Positions 4,833 to 11,387 of a DNA stretch of 11,387 nucleotides are shown in pieces. Below the pieces are notes generated by a model. That model was given only the letters and a program-made list of their open reading frames with translations, was not told the DNA's origin and ran no database searches. Made by a program: the position numbers and the translations under genes. Source of the DNA: Clostridia bacterium (GTDB lineage: Bacteria > Bacillota > Clostridia > Oscillospirales > CAG-272); the NCBI GenBank assembly GCA_024404655.1, contig JAKSPR010000057.1, positions 1 through 11,387 on the forward strand, written 5' to 3'. Each line of letters starts with the position of its first letter. The stretch's first letter is position 1.

Positions 4833-6503
4833 TTATGACTGTTGATAGGAGTAACGCGAGACGGCAAGGATCATGCCCATCTCGAACATCAGCATGACAA
4901 GGGAAGAACCGCCGTAGCTGAAGAACGGCAGCGAAACGCCCGTAACGGGCATGGAGCCTGTGACCACGGCAATGTTCATGATGCACTGCAGGGCGACCTG
5001 CGTGATGATGCCCATGACCAGCAGGGACGAATAGGTATCCGGTGCATGGGAGGCAATGACGTAACCGCGCCAGAGCAGCAGAGCAAACAGAATGATAACA
5101 GCCACAGCGCCTACCATGCCGAATTCCTCACAGATGACGGCATAGATGAAGTCGTTCTGCGCCTCGGGCAGATAAAGGTATTTCTGACGGCTGTTGCCCA
5201 GACCCACGCCTAAAAATCCGCCGGAGCCGATGGCGTAAAGGCTCTGCAGCAGCTGATAACCGGAGGAGGCCGGGTCGGTCTCGGGCTGCAGCCAGAACTG
5301 CACACGTTTTCGTGCATAGTCAAAAATCAGGATCAGCAGACCGACGACGCCTGCACCGGATCCTACGGCGATGGCGATGGGCTTGACAGGCGCACCGCCG
5401 ATGAAGATGACCATGGTGCCGATCATCAGAAGAATCATCGTTGCGGAAAGGTGTTTTTCCAGTGCCGTGACGAAACAGACGGCACCGATCAGTAAGTACG
5501 GATAGAAGATACCGCGGCGGAAGGTCTTCATCTGTCCGCGGCTGGCGGAGACGTAAAGCGCAAGCACCATGACCAGAGCCAGCTTCATCATCTCCGACGG
5601 CTGGATCTGAATGGGACCGAGAACGATCCACCGCTTCGCGCCTTTAACGGTCTTTCCGATAAAAGGCACCAGCGCCAGAAGAAAGGACGTGCCGAAGAAC
5701 GCGGGCATCGTCAGCTTCTGGAACCAGCGGTAGTCAAACTGCATGACGACGATCATAGCCACAAAGCCGAGCGCCGCCCACTGCAGTTGGGAACGGATGA
5801 AGTAAAGACTGTCGTCAAAGTGGTATTCCGCATAGGCATAGGAGGACGAGAAAACCATGGCGGAGCCGAGGCACACCAGAATGATAACGAGGACGAGGAA
5901 AGGACGGTCCACGTTGCCGCGCAGACGGATGAGGGTCTCAACCGGCTCGTCTTCTTTTTCTTTGGCGGCACGGCGCTGCTCGTTTTTGCGGAGCTGCTCC
6001 GCACGGACACGTCTTGCTTCTGAATCATCTTTTGGGGTACGGGCGACACCGGGAGCGGTTCCGGCTGTCGGAGCAGAAGCTGCCGCAGTTCCTCCGCGGA
6101 CGGGTGCAGCTCCTCCGCGGACGGATGCAGCTCCATTCTTCTGAGAGGATTGACCGCCGGGCGCAGATGTACGCTGCTGCGGGTGGGAATTGGGATTCTG
6201 CATCTGACGGGGATTCTGACCGGAGCCGTGAATATTCGGTGTTCCGGGTGCCTGAGACCCATTTCTCTGTGGTCTTTGCGTTTGTGCGCTGCCCGGATTC
6301 CGTGTCTGGCGGGGAATTGGACGTCTCCGCAGAGCGGGATCAGCGGAGACAGATGCTTTGCCGGAGGCACCGGCAGCGCCGCGGATAGCAGCTCTCGGGT
6401 CGTAATCCGGGGTACCCACAGTACCTTTGGTACTGGTACCGTTGGTACTGGTGCCGTTGGTTCGTCCGGCGGCCTGACTGCGCTGCTGCATCGAAGAATT
6501 CAT
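4833..6503 (-). CDS. ftsW: FtsW/SpoVE-type SEDS glycosyltransferase with 195-residue basic N-terminal tail (556 aa)
   Basis: FtsW is the SEDS-family peptidoglycan polymerase of the septum, working with a class B penicillin-binding protein. The SEDS core spans about residues 196-552 with some ten membrane helices. It carries the family landmarks KGAKRW (287-292) with PSEMMKLA (302-309), GFLGVGLGNSRQKYLYLPEAQNDF (starting at 429), and PVTGVSLPFFSYGGSS (519-534). At the position of the conserved QPD/EPD motif, whose Asp is the proposed catalytic residue, this protein reads EKHLSAT (349-355), with His351 in place of Asp. The first ~195 residues are an extra cytoplasmic region rich in Gly, Gln, Asn, Pro, Arg and Thr; residues 1-155 hold about 19 Lys/Arg and 3 Asp/Glu, with short tandem repeats. 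Residues 157-190 are a charged helical stretch. The start is ATG at 6503; AAAGGA (6518-6523) is about 14 bases away, a loose fit, so ATG at 6491 remains possible. It occupies the slot usually preceded by murD, which is missing. Confidence 0.93.
   Translation of the reverse strand: MNSSMQQRSQAAGRTNGTSTNGTSTKGTVGTPDYDPRAAIRGAAGASGKASVSADPALRRRPIPRQTRNPGSAQTQRPQRNGSQAPGTPNIHGSGQNPRQMQNPNSHPQQRTSAPGGQSSQKNGAASVRGGAAPVRGGTAAASAPTAGTAPGVARTPKDDSEARRVRAEQLRKNEQRRAAKEKEDEPVETLIRLRGNVDRPFLVLVIILVCLGSAMVFSSSYAYAEYHFDDSLYFIRSQLQWAALGFVAMIVVMQFDYRWFQKLTMPAFFGTSFLLALVPFIGKTVKGAKRWIVLGPIQIQPSEMMKLALVMVLALYVSASRGQMKTFRRGIFYPYLLIGAVCFVTALEKHLSATMILLMIGTMVIFIGGAPVKPIAIAVGSGAGVVGLLILIFDYARKRVQFWLQPETDPASSGYQLLQSLYAIGSGGFLGVGLGNSRQKYLYLPEAQNDFIYAVICEEFGMVGAVAVIILFALLLWRGYVIASHAPDTYSSLLVMGIITQVALQCIMNIAVVTGSMPVTGVSLPFFSYGGSSLVMLMFEMGMILAVSRYSYQQS
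6091..6132. repeat. 21-bp tandem repeat, two copies, within ftsW
   Basis: Two adjacent 21-base units (6091-6111 and 6112-6132) differ at one base (GGG versus GGA). They encode the repeated VRGGAAP-like peptide at about FtsW residues 125-138. The length is a multiple of three, so the frame is kept. This looks like recent slippage in the disordered tail. Confidence 0.85.
6427..6456. repeat. 15-bp tandem repeat within ftsW encoding NGTST
   Basis: Two 15-base units (6427-6441 and 6442-6456) differ at one base, with a partial third unit after 6456 and a degenerate one before 6427. They encode the pentapeptide NGTST twice, followed by KGTVG, at FtsW residues 16-30. Confidence 0.8.
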
Positions 6504-6558
6504 GCGGTTTCACCCGATCCTTTCTTTCAGACATTCATAGATAACATAAACGATTCCA

Positions 6559-7584
6559 TCAGAAGATGACATATTCGAGAAGATAAGATAACGTGCAGAA
6601 GACAAGTGCACAGACGGAGAAGACGGTGACGATTTTTACCTCGTTCCAGCCGCACATCTCAAAATGATGATGGATCGGGCTCATCCTGAAGATGCGCCGA
6701 CCCTCGCCGAAGCGGATGCGGGTATACTTGAAATAGGTGGTCTGCAGCATGACGGAGGCCGTCTCGATGATATACATAAGGCCGCAGAACAGAACGATCA
6801 GGGGATTGCCCGCAAGGAATCCCATACCGACGACCATGGCGCCGAAGAACAGGGAACCCGTATCGCCCATGAACACTCTTGCCGGATAGAAATTATACAC
6901 AAGGAATCCAAGAGCAGAGCCGATGGTGCAGGCTGCCGCACAGGAGAGGGGAAGACTGTCAACGGTAAAGGCCGTCAGCGCAAAGAACGCACCGACCACG
7001 AAAGTCTCCGCGGAGGCAAGTCCGTCGATGCCGTCGGTTAAGTTGACGGAGTTGACAACGCCCGTGAGCAGCAGCATGGCGATCACATAATAGAAGATGC
7101 CGAGATCAAGGGATACGTTGAAGAACGGAATGACAAGCTCCGTCGTGATGGCACCGCAGAGACGCATGACGAGCAGATAGAGGGCAGAGGACAGCACCTG
7201 CAAAAGAAACTTCTGGGAGGCGGTCAGGCCTGCGTTCTGCTTCTTTGTGATCTTGACCCGGTCGTCAATGACGCCGATCAGACCCGAGATCACCGCATAA
7301 GCAAGAGTGAAAAGATAGGGGAGAATTTCGGAAAGTGCTGCTTTCGCATCTTCTGCCGAGAAGATATGCACAAGCACGAACACAAGGGAGACGACCACAG
7401 AAGCGATGATGAACGCAAGACCACCCATGGTCGGCGTACCCTCCTTGCTCTTGTGCCAGCGGGGACCGATATCGAGAATCTTCTGACCCATTTTCAGGGA
7501 TTTCAGCATGGGGATGAGTTTGCGGGAGATCAGCACGGTAAGCAAGAATACCGCAGCTGTCAGAAGGAAAAAGGACAGATACAT
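6559..7584 (-). CDS. mraY: Phospho-MurNAc-pentapeptide transferase MraY (341 aa)
   Basis: MraY joins UDP-MurNAc-pentapeptide to undecaprenyl phosphate in the membrane, making lipid I and UMP. The length is normal (320-360) and about ten membrane helices are visible. Family motifs are all present: GTPTMGGLAF (49-58), the Asp pair DD at 107-108 in GVIDDRVKITKKQNAGLT, NLTDGIDGLAS (181-191), FMGDTGSLFFG (238-248) and the C-terminal His cluster SPIHHHFEM (302-310). The conserved Asp residues (107, 108, 241) and His residues expected for Mg2+ and catalysis are in place. The start is ATG at 7584; the ribosome site AAGGAG (7598-7603) is about 13 bases upstream, slightly long. The gene is 57 bases after murF, with a hairpin in the gap, and 55 bases before ftsW. 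Confidence 0.97.
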   Translation of the reverse strand: MYLSFFLLTAAVFLLTVLISRKLIPMLKSLKMGQKILDIGPRWHKSKEGTPTMGGLAFIIASVVVSLVFVLVHIFSAEDAKAALSEILPYLFTLAYAVISGLIGVIDDRVKITKKQNAGLTASQKFLLQVLSSALYLLVMRLCGAITTELVIPFFNVSLDLGIFYYVIAMLLLTGVVNSVNLTDGIDGLASAETFVVGAFFALTAFTVDSLPLSCAAACTIGSALGFLVYNFYPARVFMGDTGSLFFGAMVVGMGFLAGNPLIVLFCGLMYIIETASVMLQTTYFKYTRIRFGEGRRIFRMSPIHHHFEMCGWNEVKIVTVFSVCALVFCTLSYLLEYVIF

Positions 7585-7611
7585 AAGTCGGATAACGCTC
7601 CTTTTCTTTTG

Positions 7612-7634
7612 GATATGCCATGGTACGGCATATC
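7612..7634. repeat. stem-loop in the murF-mraY gap
   Basis: An 8-bp perfect inverted repeat, GATATGCC (7612-7619) with GGCATATC (7627-7634), surrounds a 7-base loop. On the minus-strand transcript it lies just after the murF stop and just before the mraY ribosome site. No T tract follows on that strand, so it is not a full terminator. It could be an mRNA-processing or stability element. Confidence 0.5.
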
Positions 7635-7641
7635 TTTACAG

Positions 7642-9099
7642 TCAGTGGGTTTCGGGTGCGGCTTCGGGGGCAAGTACCGCGATCACGCGCTCCATGGCAA
7701 CGGCGCGGCTGGCCTTGAAGAGTACCGTGTCGCCCTTTTTCAGCCACGCGCGCAGACAGTCTGCCGCAGCACCGGGATTTTCAAGATCGTCAAAGGAGAC
7801 GATGCGTTCCGTCGGCATACCGCCGATGACAGCGCCGTCAGCAATGGCGTGAGCCTCTTTGCCAAAGGTGATGAGAAGATCGACTCCGAGGTCAGCAGCG
7901 AAACTGCCGACGCGCTTATGAAGCACCGGGGCAAAGGAACCAAGCTCCCGCATGTCACCGAGCACTGCACACATGCGGCCTTTGCGCTCGTCCGACAGGG
8001 AGGCAAGGACCCGCAGCGCCGCTCCCATGGATTCGGGGCTGGCGTTGTAGCAGTCCTCAATGACGGTATAGCCGTCGTGATCAAAGATCTTCTGCCGCAT
8101 GCCGGTGTTCTCAAAGGAGAGAAGACCCCGGCGGATGTCTGCTTCCTCCATGCCGAAATACCGGCCGATGAGGAACGCAGCCATGGCGTTGCCGATGTTG
8201 TGGGCGCCGGTGACGGGAATGCAGATGTCCTTTGTCACATCTCCCGTCTTCACATTGCGCAGATCAAACATGCTGTCAGCGGTGGTCATGCGGATGTTCT
8301 CGGCAAGATAATCGGCATCGTTTGCTTCTTTTGCAATATAGATGGGAGTCAGTCCCCGGGCGGTGATGGCGTCGCGCTCGGCGGTGAGCAGCGGTTCGTC
8401 ACCGTTTAAGATGACCACGCCGCCGGGCTTCATGCCGTCCAGCATTTCCAGCTTGGCGTCGCGGATGCCCTCACGGGAACCGAGATTTTCAATATGGGAG
8501 GTGCCGATGTTGGTGATGACAGTCACATCCGGCTCACAGATCAGGGAAAGGCGGTGCAGCTCCCAGCGGAAGCTCATACCTGCTTCCAGAACGGCGGCAA
8601 CATGTTTCTTTTCCAGCTGCATCAGGGTCAGCGGCAGACCGATTTCGTTGTTGTAGTTGCCCTCGGTGCGCAGGGCGGGCATTCCGGCGGAGACAACCGC
8701 ATGGATCATCTGCTTTGTCGTGGTGTTGCCGACGGAGCCGGTGACGGCGATCACGCGGGGATTTATGGTCTCTTTATACCATTTCGCCATGGATCCCAGA
8801 GCGTAGAGGGTGTTCGGCACGAGGATCACGGCGCAGCCCGCAGGCATGGCACGCATGGTTTCCTCGGCTACCTGTTCCGCGATGACGCAGGTAGCGCCGT
8901 TTGCCACAGCCGCCCCGATGAAGTTGTGTCCGTCTGCGCGTTCACCGCGGAGAGGAAGGAAGATATTGCCCTTCTCCACGATGCGGGAGTCGGTGACAAG
9001 CCCCTTGTGGGTGGAACTGCTGGTGCGTACAACGGTGCCGCCGACCATGGAGGCCAGCGCCTGTGTTGACAGTGACAGAGTATCAAACTGCGTTTTCAT
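7642..9099 (-). CDS. murF: UDP-MurNAc-tripeptide:D-Ala-D-Ala ligase MurF, P-loop Lys replaced by Asn (485 aa)
   Basis: MurF adds D-Ala-D-Ala to UDP-MurNAc-tripeptide with ATP in the cytoplasm, the last Mur ligase step. The three Mur ligase domains are seen: N-terminal substrate domain (about 1-115), central ATPase (about 116-325) and C-terminal domain (about 326-475). Recognisable motifs are TEGNYNNEIGLPLTLMQL (145-162), VITNIGTSHIENLGSREGI (194-212) with Lys216 as the expected carbamylated lysine, GAHNIGNAMAA (298-308), EDCYNASPESM (348-358), AVLGDMRELG (378-387) and KASRAVAMERV (462-472). The P-loop reads TGSVGNTTTK (120-129) where the family has GKTTT or GKTS, so Asn125 (codon AAC, 8727-8725) takes the place of the phosphate-binding Lys. 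Everything else looks intact, so this may be a true variant, a single-base error or an early loss. The start is ATG at 9099, with AAAGGA (9112-9117) about 12 bases upstream. It is 30 bases after murE. Confidence 0.93.
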   Translation of the reverse strand: MKTQFDTLSLSTQALASMVGGTVVRTSSSTHKGLVTDSRIVEKGNIFLPLRGERADGHNFIGAAVANGATCVIAEQVAEETMRAMPAGCAVILVPNTLYALGSMAKWYKETINPRVIAVTGSVGNTTTKQMIHAVVSAGMPALRTEGNYNNEIGLPLTLMQLEKKHVAAVLEAGMSFRWELHRLSLICEPDVTVITNIGTSHIENLGSREGIRDAKLEMLDGMKPGGVVILNGDEPLLTAERDAITARGLTPIYIAKEANDADYLAENIRMTTADSMFDLRNVKTGDVTKDICIPVTGAHNIGNAMAAFLIGRYFGMEEADIRRGLLSFENTGMRQKIFDHDGYTVIEDCYNASPESMGAALRVLASLSDERKGRMCAVLGDMRELGSFAPVLHKRVGSFAADLGVDLLITFGKEAHAIADGAVIGGMPTERIVSFDDLENPGAAADCLRAWLKKGDTVLFKASRAVAMERVIAVLAPEAAPETH

Positions 9100-9101
9100 A
9101 T

Positions 9102-9117
9102 AAAGGATAAGTCCTTT
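9102..9117 (-). promoter_or_regulatory. small hairpin that pairs the murF ribosome binding site
   Basis: On the minus strand, the ribosome site AAAGGA (9117-9112) is followed after four bases by its exact complement TCCTTT (9107-9102), directly before the ATG at 9099. A 6-bp stem could partly hide the site and damp murF translation. The stem is short and may be weak in the cell. Confidence 0.4.
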
Positions 9118-9129
9118 CGCTTGAAAAAT

Positions 9130-10662
9130 CTATATTCCGTATCCGGAGGGAATTCCGCCGGAGGTTGTTTCATTTTGTGCTTTCATGACCGCATACACGA
9201 TCTCCCACTCCGAAAAAGGGTGAGCGCCGTCGGCCTGGATTTCATAGGTCTCGTGTCCTTTGCCCGCAAGGAGCACCGTTTCGCCCGGTAATGCCGAGCG
9301 GAGCAGATAAGCAATCGCCGCTTTTCTGTCCGGGATGACGGTGACGCGGTCTGCTTTTTCTTCCGGGATGCCGGAGCAGATATCGCCGAGGATCCGGAAA
9401 GGATTTTCTCTGCGGCAGTTGTCCGAGGTGATGATCACGCGGTCTGCATGCTCTGCGGCGATCTTTGCCATGCGGGGACGCTTTTCCCGCTCCCGCTCTC
9501 CGCCGCAGCCGAAGAGAACGGACAGTCGTCCGGACCCTTTTTCGCATGCGAGGGAATCCAGCGCTTTTTCCAGCGCATCGGGGGTGTGGGCGTAGTCAAG
9601 ATAAACCGCGATAGGCGTGCGGACGATGCACTCCATGCGTCCGGGAATACAGGTCAGTGCTCCGATCCCATCGGTAATGCAGGGGGCGGGCACGTACATC
9701 ACATGGGCGCAGGCCGCGGCAAGGGCGGTATTGATGACGGCAAAGGTGCCTGGGAGGGCGGTTTTCACCGTCAGGCGGGTATCCGGCGCATCCAGCTGAT
9801 AGGAGGTGATGCTGTCATCTCCGCGCCGCAGCCCGGAAACCGCAAAGTCGGCGTGTGCATCCGCATGGGCGGAGCAGGTGAACATCCCGCGCTGCAGCGC
9901 AGGATCATGGGCCAACCGCTGCCCGTAAAGATCGTCGGTACAGATGACTTTTGTGCGGCAGTGGAAAAACAGGGAACGCTTGGTGAGAAAATACCGCTCC
10001 GCCGTTTTGTGGTAGTCCAGATGATCTTCGGTCAGATTGGTAAAGATGCCGCAGTCGAAGGTCAGCCCGGACAGCCGTTTCTGATCGAGGGCGTGGGAGG
10101 ATGCTTCCATGAGGACCGTCCGGACGCCGCTGTCTGCGGCGCGGGACAGGAGTTCTGCCAGTTCCTCCGGGGGCGGGGTGGTATGCTTTGCGGGGATGAT
10201 TTCGTCCCCTATGCGGTTCTCCACCGTACCGATGACGGCGGTCTTGCCGCATTTCCGGAAGATTGCTTCCAGAAGATAGGTTAAGGAAGTTTTGCCGTTG
10301 GTTCCTGTGACGGCGATCAGACGCATCTGCCGCTCCGGATGCCCGTGCACGGCAAGGCAGAGGGGCAGGAGCAGACTGTGCGTATCCCGGACAAGAAGCC
10401 ACGGGAGCGGACAGTTATGGACCTTTGTGCGGTCCTCAAGGAAAACCGCACGGGCACCTTTCGCTGCCGCTTCGGAGATGGCGTTGTGACCGTCAAAGTC
10501 CGTACCGCGGATGGGGATGAACAGACATCCCGCCACCGCACGTCTGCTGTCGCAGGTGACACCTGTGATGGGCAGATCGGGGTCAAGATCGGGGGAGCAG
10601 TCATAGACCGCATCCCGGATATTCACACCGTGAAGAGAAGATAACAGATGCCGCAGTGTCAA
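9130..10662 (-). CDS. murE: UDP-MurNAc-dipeptide:amino acid ligase MurE, probably meso-DAP type (510 aa)
   Basis: MurE adds the third residue of the stem peptide to UDP-MurNAc-L-Ala-D-Glu using ATP in the cytoplasm. Seen here: substrate-domain motif TCDSRRA (36-42), P-loop GTNGKTS (120-126) with its Lys intact, HTTPPPEEL (160-168), MEASSHAL (185-192), TNLTEDHLDYH (208-218), Lys228 in TKRSLF as the expected carbamylated lysine, PGRMEC (340-345), YLDYAHTPDAL (354-364), FGCGGERERE (384-393) and GKGHETYEI (467-475). The amino-acid selector loop reads SDNCRRENPF (413-422). The family DNPR motif, with its Arg, marks meso-diaminopimelate enzymes; here Arg417 is kept but Pro is Cys, so meso-DAP is the likely substrate, by inference. 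The start is a TTG at 10662, chosen for GGAGGG (10669-10674) about 7 bases upstream and because the N-terminus then matches family length. The frame stays open further back to 10866, but that would overlap the penicillin-binding protein gene. It lies 70 bases after that gene. Confidence 0.95.
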   Translation of the reverse strand: MTLRHLLSSLHGVNIRDAVYDCSPDLDPDLPITGVTCDSRRAVAGCLFIPIRGTDFDGHNAISEAAAKGARAVFLEDRTKVHNCPLPWLLVRDTHSLLLPLCLAVHGHPERQMRLIAVTGTNGKTSLTYLLEAIFRKCGKTAVIGTVENRIGDEIIPAKHTTPPPEELAELLSRAADSGVRTVLMEASSHALDQKRLSGLTFDCGIFTNLTEDHLDYHKTAERYFLTKRSLFFHCRTKVICTDDLYGQRLAHDPALQRGMFTCSAHADAHADFAVSGLRRGDDSITSYQLDAPDTRLTVKTALPGTFAVINTALAAACAHVMYVPAPCITDGIGALTCIPGRMECIVRTPIAVYLDYAHTPDALEKALDSLACEKGSGRLSVLFGCGGEREREKRPRMAKIAAEHADRVIITSDNCRRENPFRILGDICSGIPEEKADRVTVIPDRKAAIAYLLRSALPGETVLLAGKGHETYEIQADGAHPFSEWEIVYAVMKAQNETTSGGIPSGYGI

Positions 10663-10668
10663 ATGGAT

Positions 10669-10674
10669 CCCTCC
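10669..10674 (-). promoter_or_regulatory. ribosome binding site that fixes the TTG start of murE
   Basis: On the minus strand GGAGGG (10674-10669) lies about 7 bases before the TTG at 10662-10660. This good site and spacing decide the start in a frame that is open for 68 more codons upstream. Confidence 0.75.
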
Positions 10675-10732
10675 AGTATTGATAGGGTGTGGGAAACGAT
10701 TCTGACATCCTGCATTTTGGATAAATCTTTTT

Positions 10733-11387
10733 TTAACCGTCCTGTGCGTCGGTAAAGCGGAATTCGACGGTGACGACCGTACCGGGAGTAACTTTGGTGC
10801 CGCCGGGGACGGACTGCCAGATGGCCTGGGCGTAGGAATCGGTGGACGAATAGGACTGGATTGCACCCTTCAGAATGATATTCAGACCGAGGGAGGTCAG
10901 CGTGTTGGTCGCACCGGAAATGGAATAGCCGGTGAGGTCGGGCACACGGACGCTTTCACGCGGTGCTTCGGAGCCGGTATAGAGGCAGATCAGACCGGAA
11001 CCCTGAATGACGACGGAGCCGCTCTTGGGCACCTGCTGGGTGATGGTCTTGCCGTCGCCGCTGATCTTGAATGCAAGGCCCTTTTCATTGAGGGCGTTGA
11101 CCGCATCGGTGACGGACATGCCGATATAATTGGAGACGTTGACTTCCATCTCTGCCAGTTCTTCCTCGGTATACACGGGGTCGATGTTCAGATAGGGAAG
11201 GATCTCGGCCATGGCTTTGGAAACGTAAGGCGCTGCAACGACGGAGCCGAAGACGCTGTCGCCCATAGGCTCGTCGCACACGATGAGGACGGCGATCTGG
11301 GGATCATCCGAAGGACCGTAGCCCACGCAGGAGCCGACACGGAGGTAAGTTTCACCGTTTTCGTCACGGATATCCGTTTTCTCGGAA
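10733..11387 (-). CDS. C-terminal part of a PASTA-domain class B penicillin-binding protein (SpoVD/PbpB type), 5' end outside window
   Basis: Only the last 217 residues are present; the frame is open to the window edge (first whole codon at 11386). The visible start, SEKTDIRDENGETY, is what normally follows the KTGT active-site motif of class B penicillin-binding proteins, so that motif should lie just beyond the edge. The end of the transpeptidase fold follows, GSCVGYGPSDDPQIAVLIV (18-36; family SFxGFAPadxP), then GSVVAAPYVSKAMAEIL. Two PASTA domains end the protein, at about visible residues 82-138 and 146-210. PASTA repeats bind uncross-linked peptidoglycan. The protein cross-links stem peptides on the outer face of the membrane, at the septum or, if SpoVD, in the spore cortex. 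Two PASTA domains next to murE are typical of both SpoVD and vegetative PbpB, so the choice is left open. The stop is TAA at 10733. Confidence 0.9.
   Translation of the reverse strand, partial: SEKTDIRDENGETYLRVGSCVGYGPSDDPQIAVLIVCDEPMGDSVFGSVVAAPYVSKAMAEILPYLNIDPVYTEEELAEMEVNVSNYIGMSVTDAVNALNEKGLAFKISGDGKTITQQVPKSGSVVIQGSGLICLYTGSEAPRESVRVPDLTGYSISGATNTLTSLGLNIILKGAIQSYSSTDSYAQAIWQSVPGGTKVTPGTVVTVEFRFTDAQDG

Noticed and set aside
5753..6370. Second minus-strand frame (205 codons) over the ftsW extension
   Set aside because: The ftsW frame is continuous with the SEDS core and its repeats are multiples of three; the other frame ends without joining any domain.
9448..10284. Plus-strand open frame of 278 codons over murE
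   Set aside because: Antisense shadow of murE, Gly-rich, with no ribosome site.

Overview
This window is a division and cell wall (dcw) cluster of a Gram-positive-type bacterium. It is most likely a member of the Clostridia, and perhaps of the Oscillospirales or Ruminococcaceae. That placement rests on gene order, on a PASTA-domain penicillin-binding protein of the SpoVD/PbpB kind next to murE, on a DivIB-type FtsQ, and on moderately high GC with AGGAGG-type ribosome binding sites. The genus cannot be read from the sequence.

Layout: seven genes run leftwards on the minus strand in order of transcription: a PASTA penicillin-binding protein (only its 3' end is present, 11387-10733), murE, murF, mraY, ftsW, murG and ftsQ/divIB. 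Gaps of 23-70 bases make one long operon likely. A 320-base intergenic region follows. It holds a long stem-loop, a good sigma-A-like promoter and several palindromes, and leads into a separately promoted ftsZ, also on the minus strand. A strong hairpin terminator (830-858) closes ftsZ and lies between it and a convergent plus-strand gene (223-801). That gene encodes an unrecognised four-helix membrane protein behind a perfect consensus promoter (115-143).

How the genes work together: MurE and MurF extend the UDP-MurNAc peptide. MraY links it to undecaprenyl phosphate (lipid I) and MurG adds GlcNAc (lipid II). FtsW polymerises glycan and the PASTA penicillin-binding protein cross-links it at the septum. 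FtsQ scaffolds the divisome and FtsZ forms the ring that places it. MurD, normally between mraY and ftsW, is absent here, as are murB, murC and ftsA.

Points of interest: (1) two copies of the same 19-bp palindrome architecture, TTCTAAA-N5-TTTAGAA, flank the ftsZ promoter 170 bp apart, which suggests an undescribed operator pair. (2) FtsW has a ~195-residue cationic, repeat-bearing cytoplasmic tail and FtsQ has a ~165-residue tail with a very acidic first half, while FtsZ has an Ala/Glu/Lys helical linker in place of the usual disordered one. (3) MurF has Asn where the P-loop Lys should be. (4) FtsW has His at the position of the proposed catalytic Asp. (5) MurE reads DNCR in place of DNPR. 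No CRISPR array, mobile element, tRNA or rRNA was seen.
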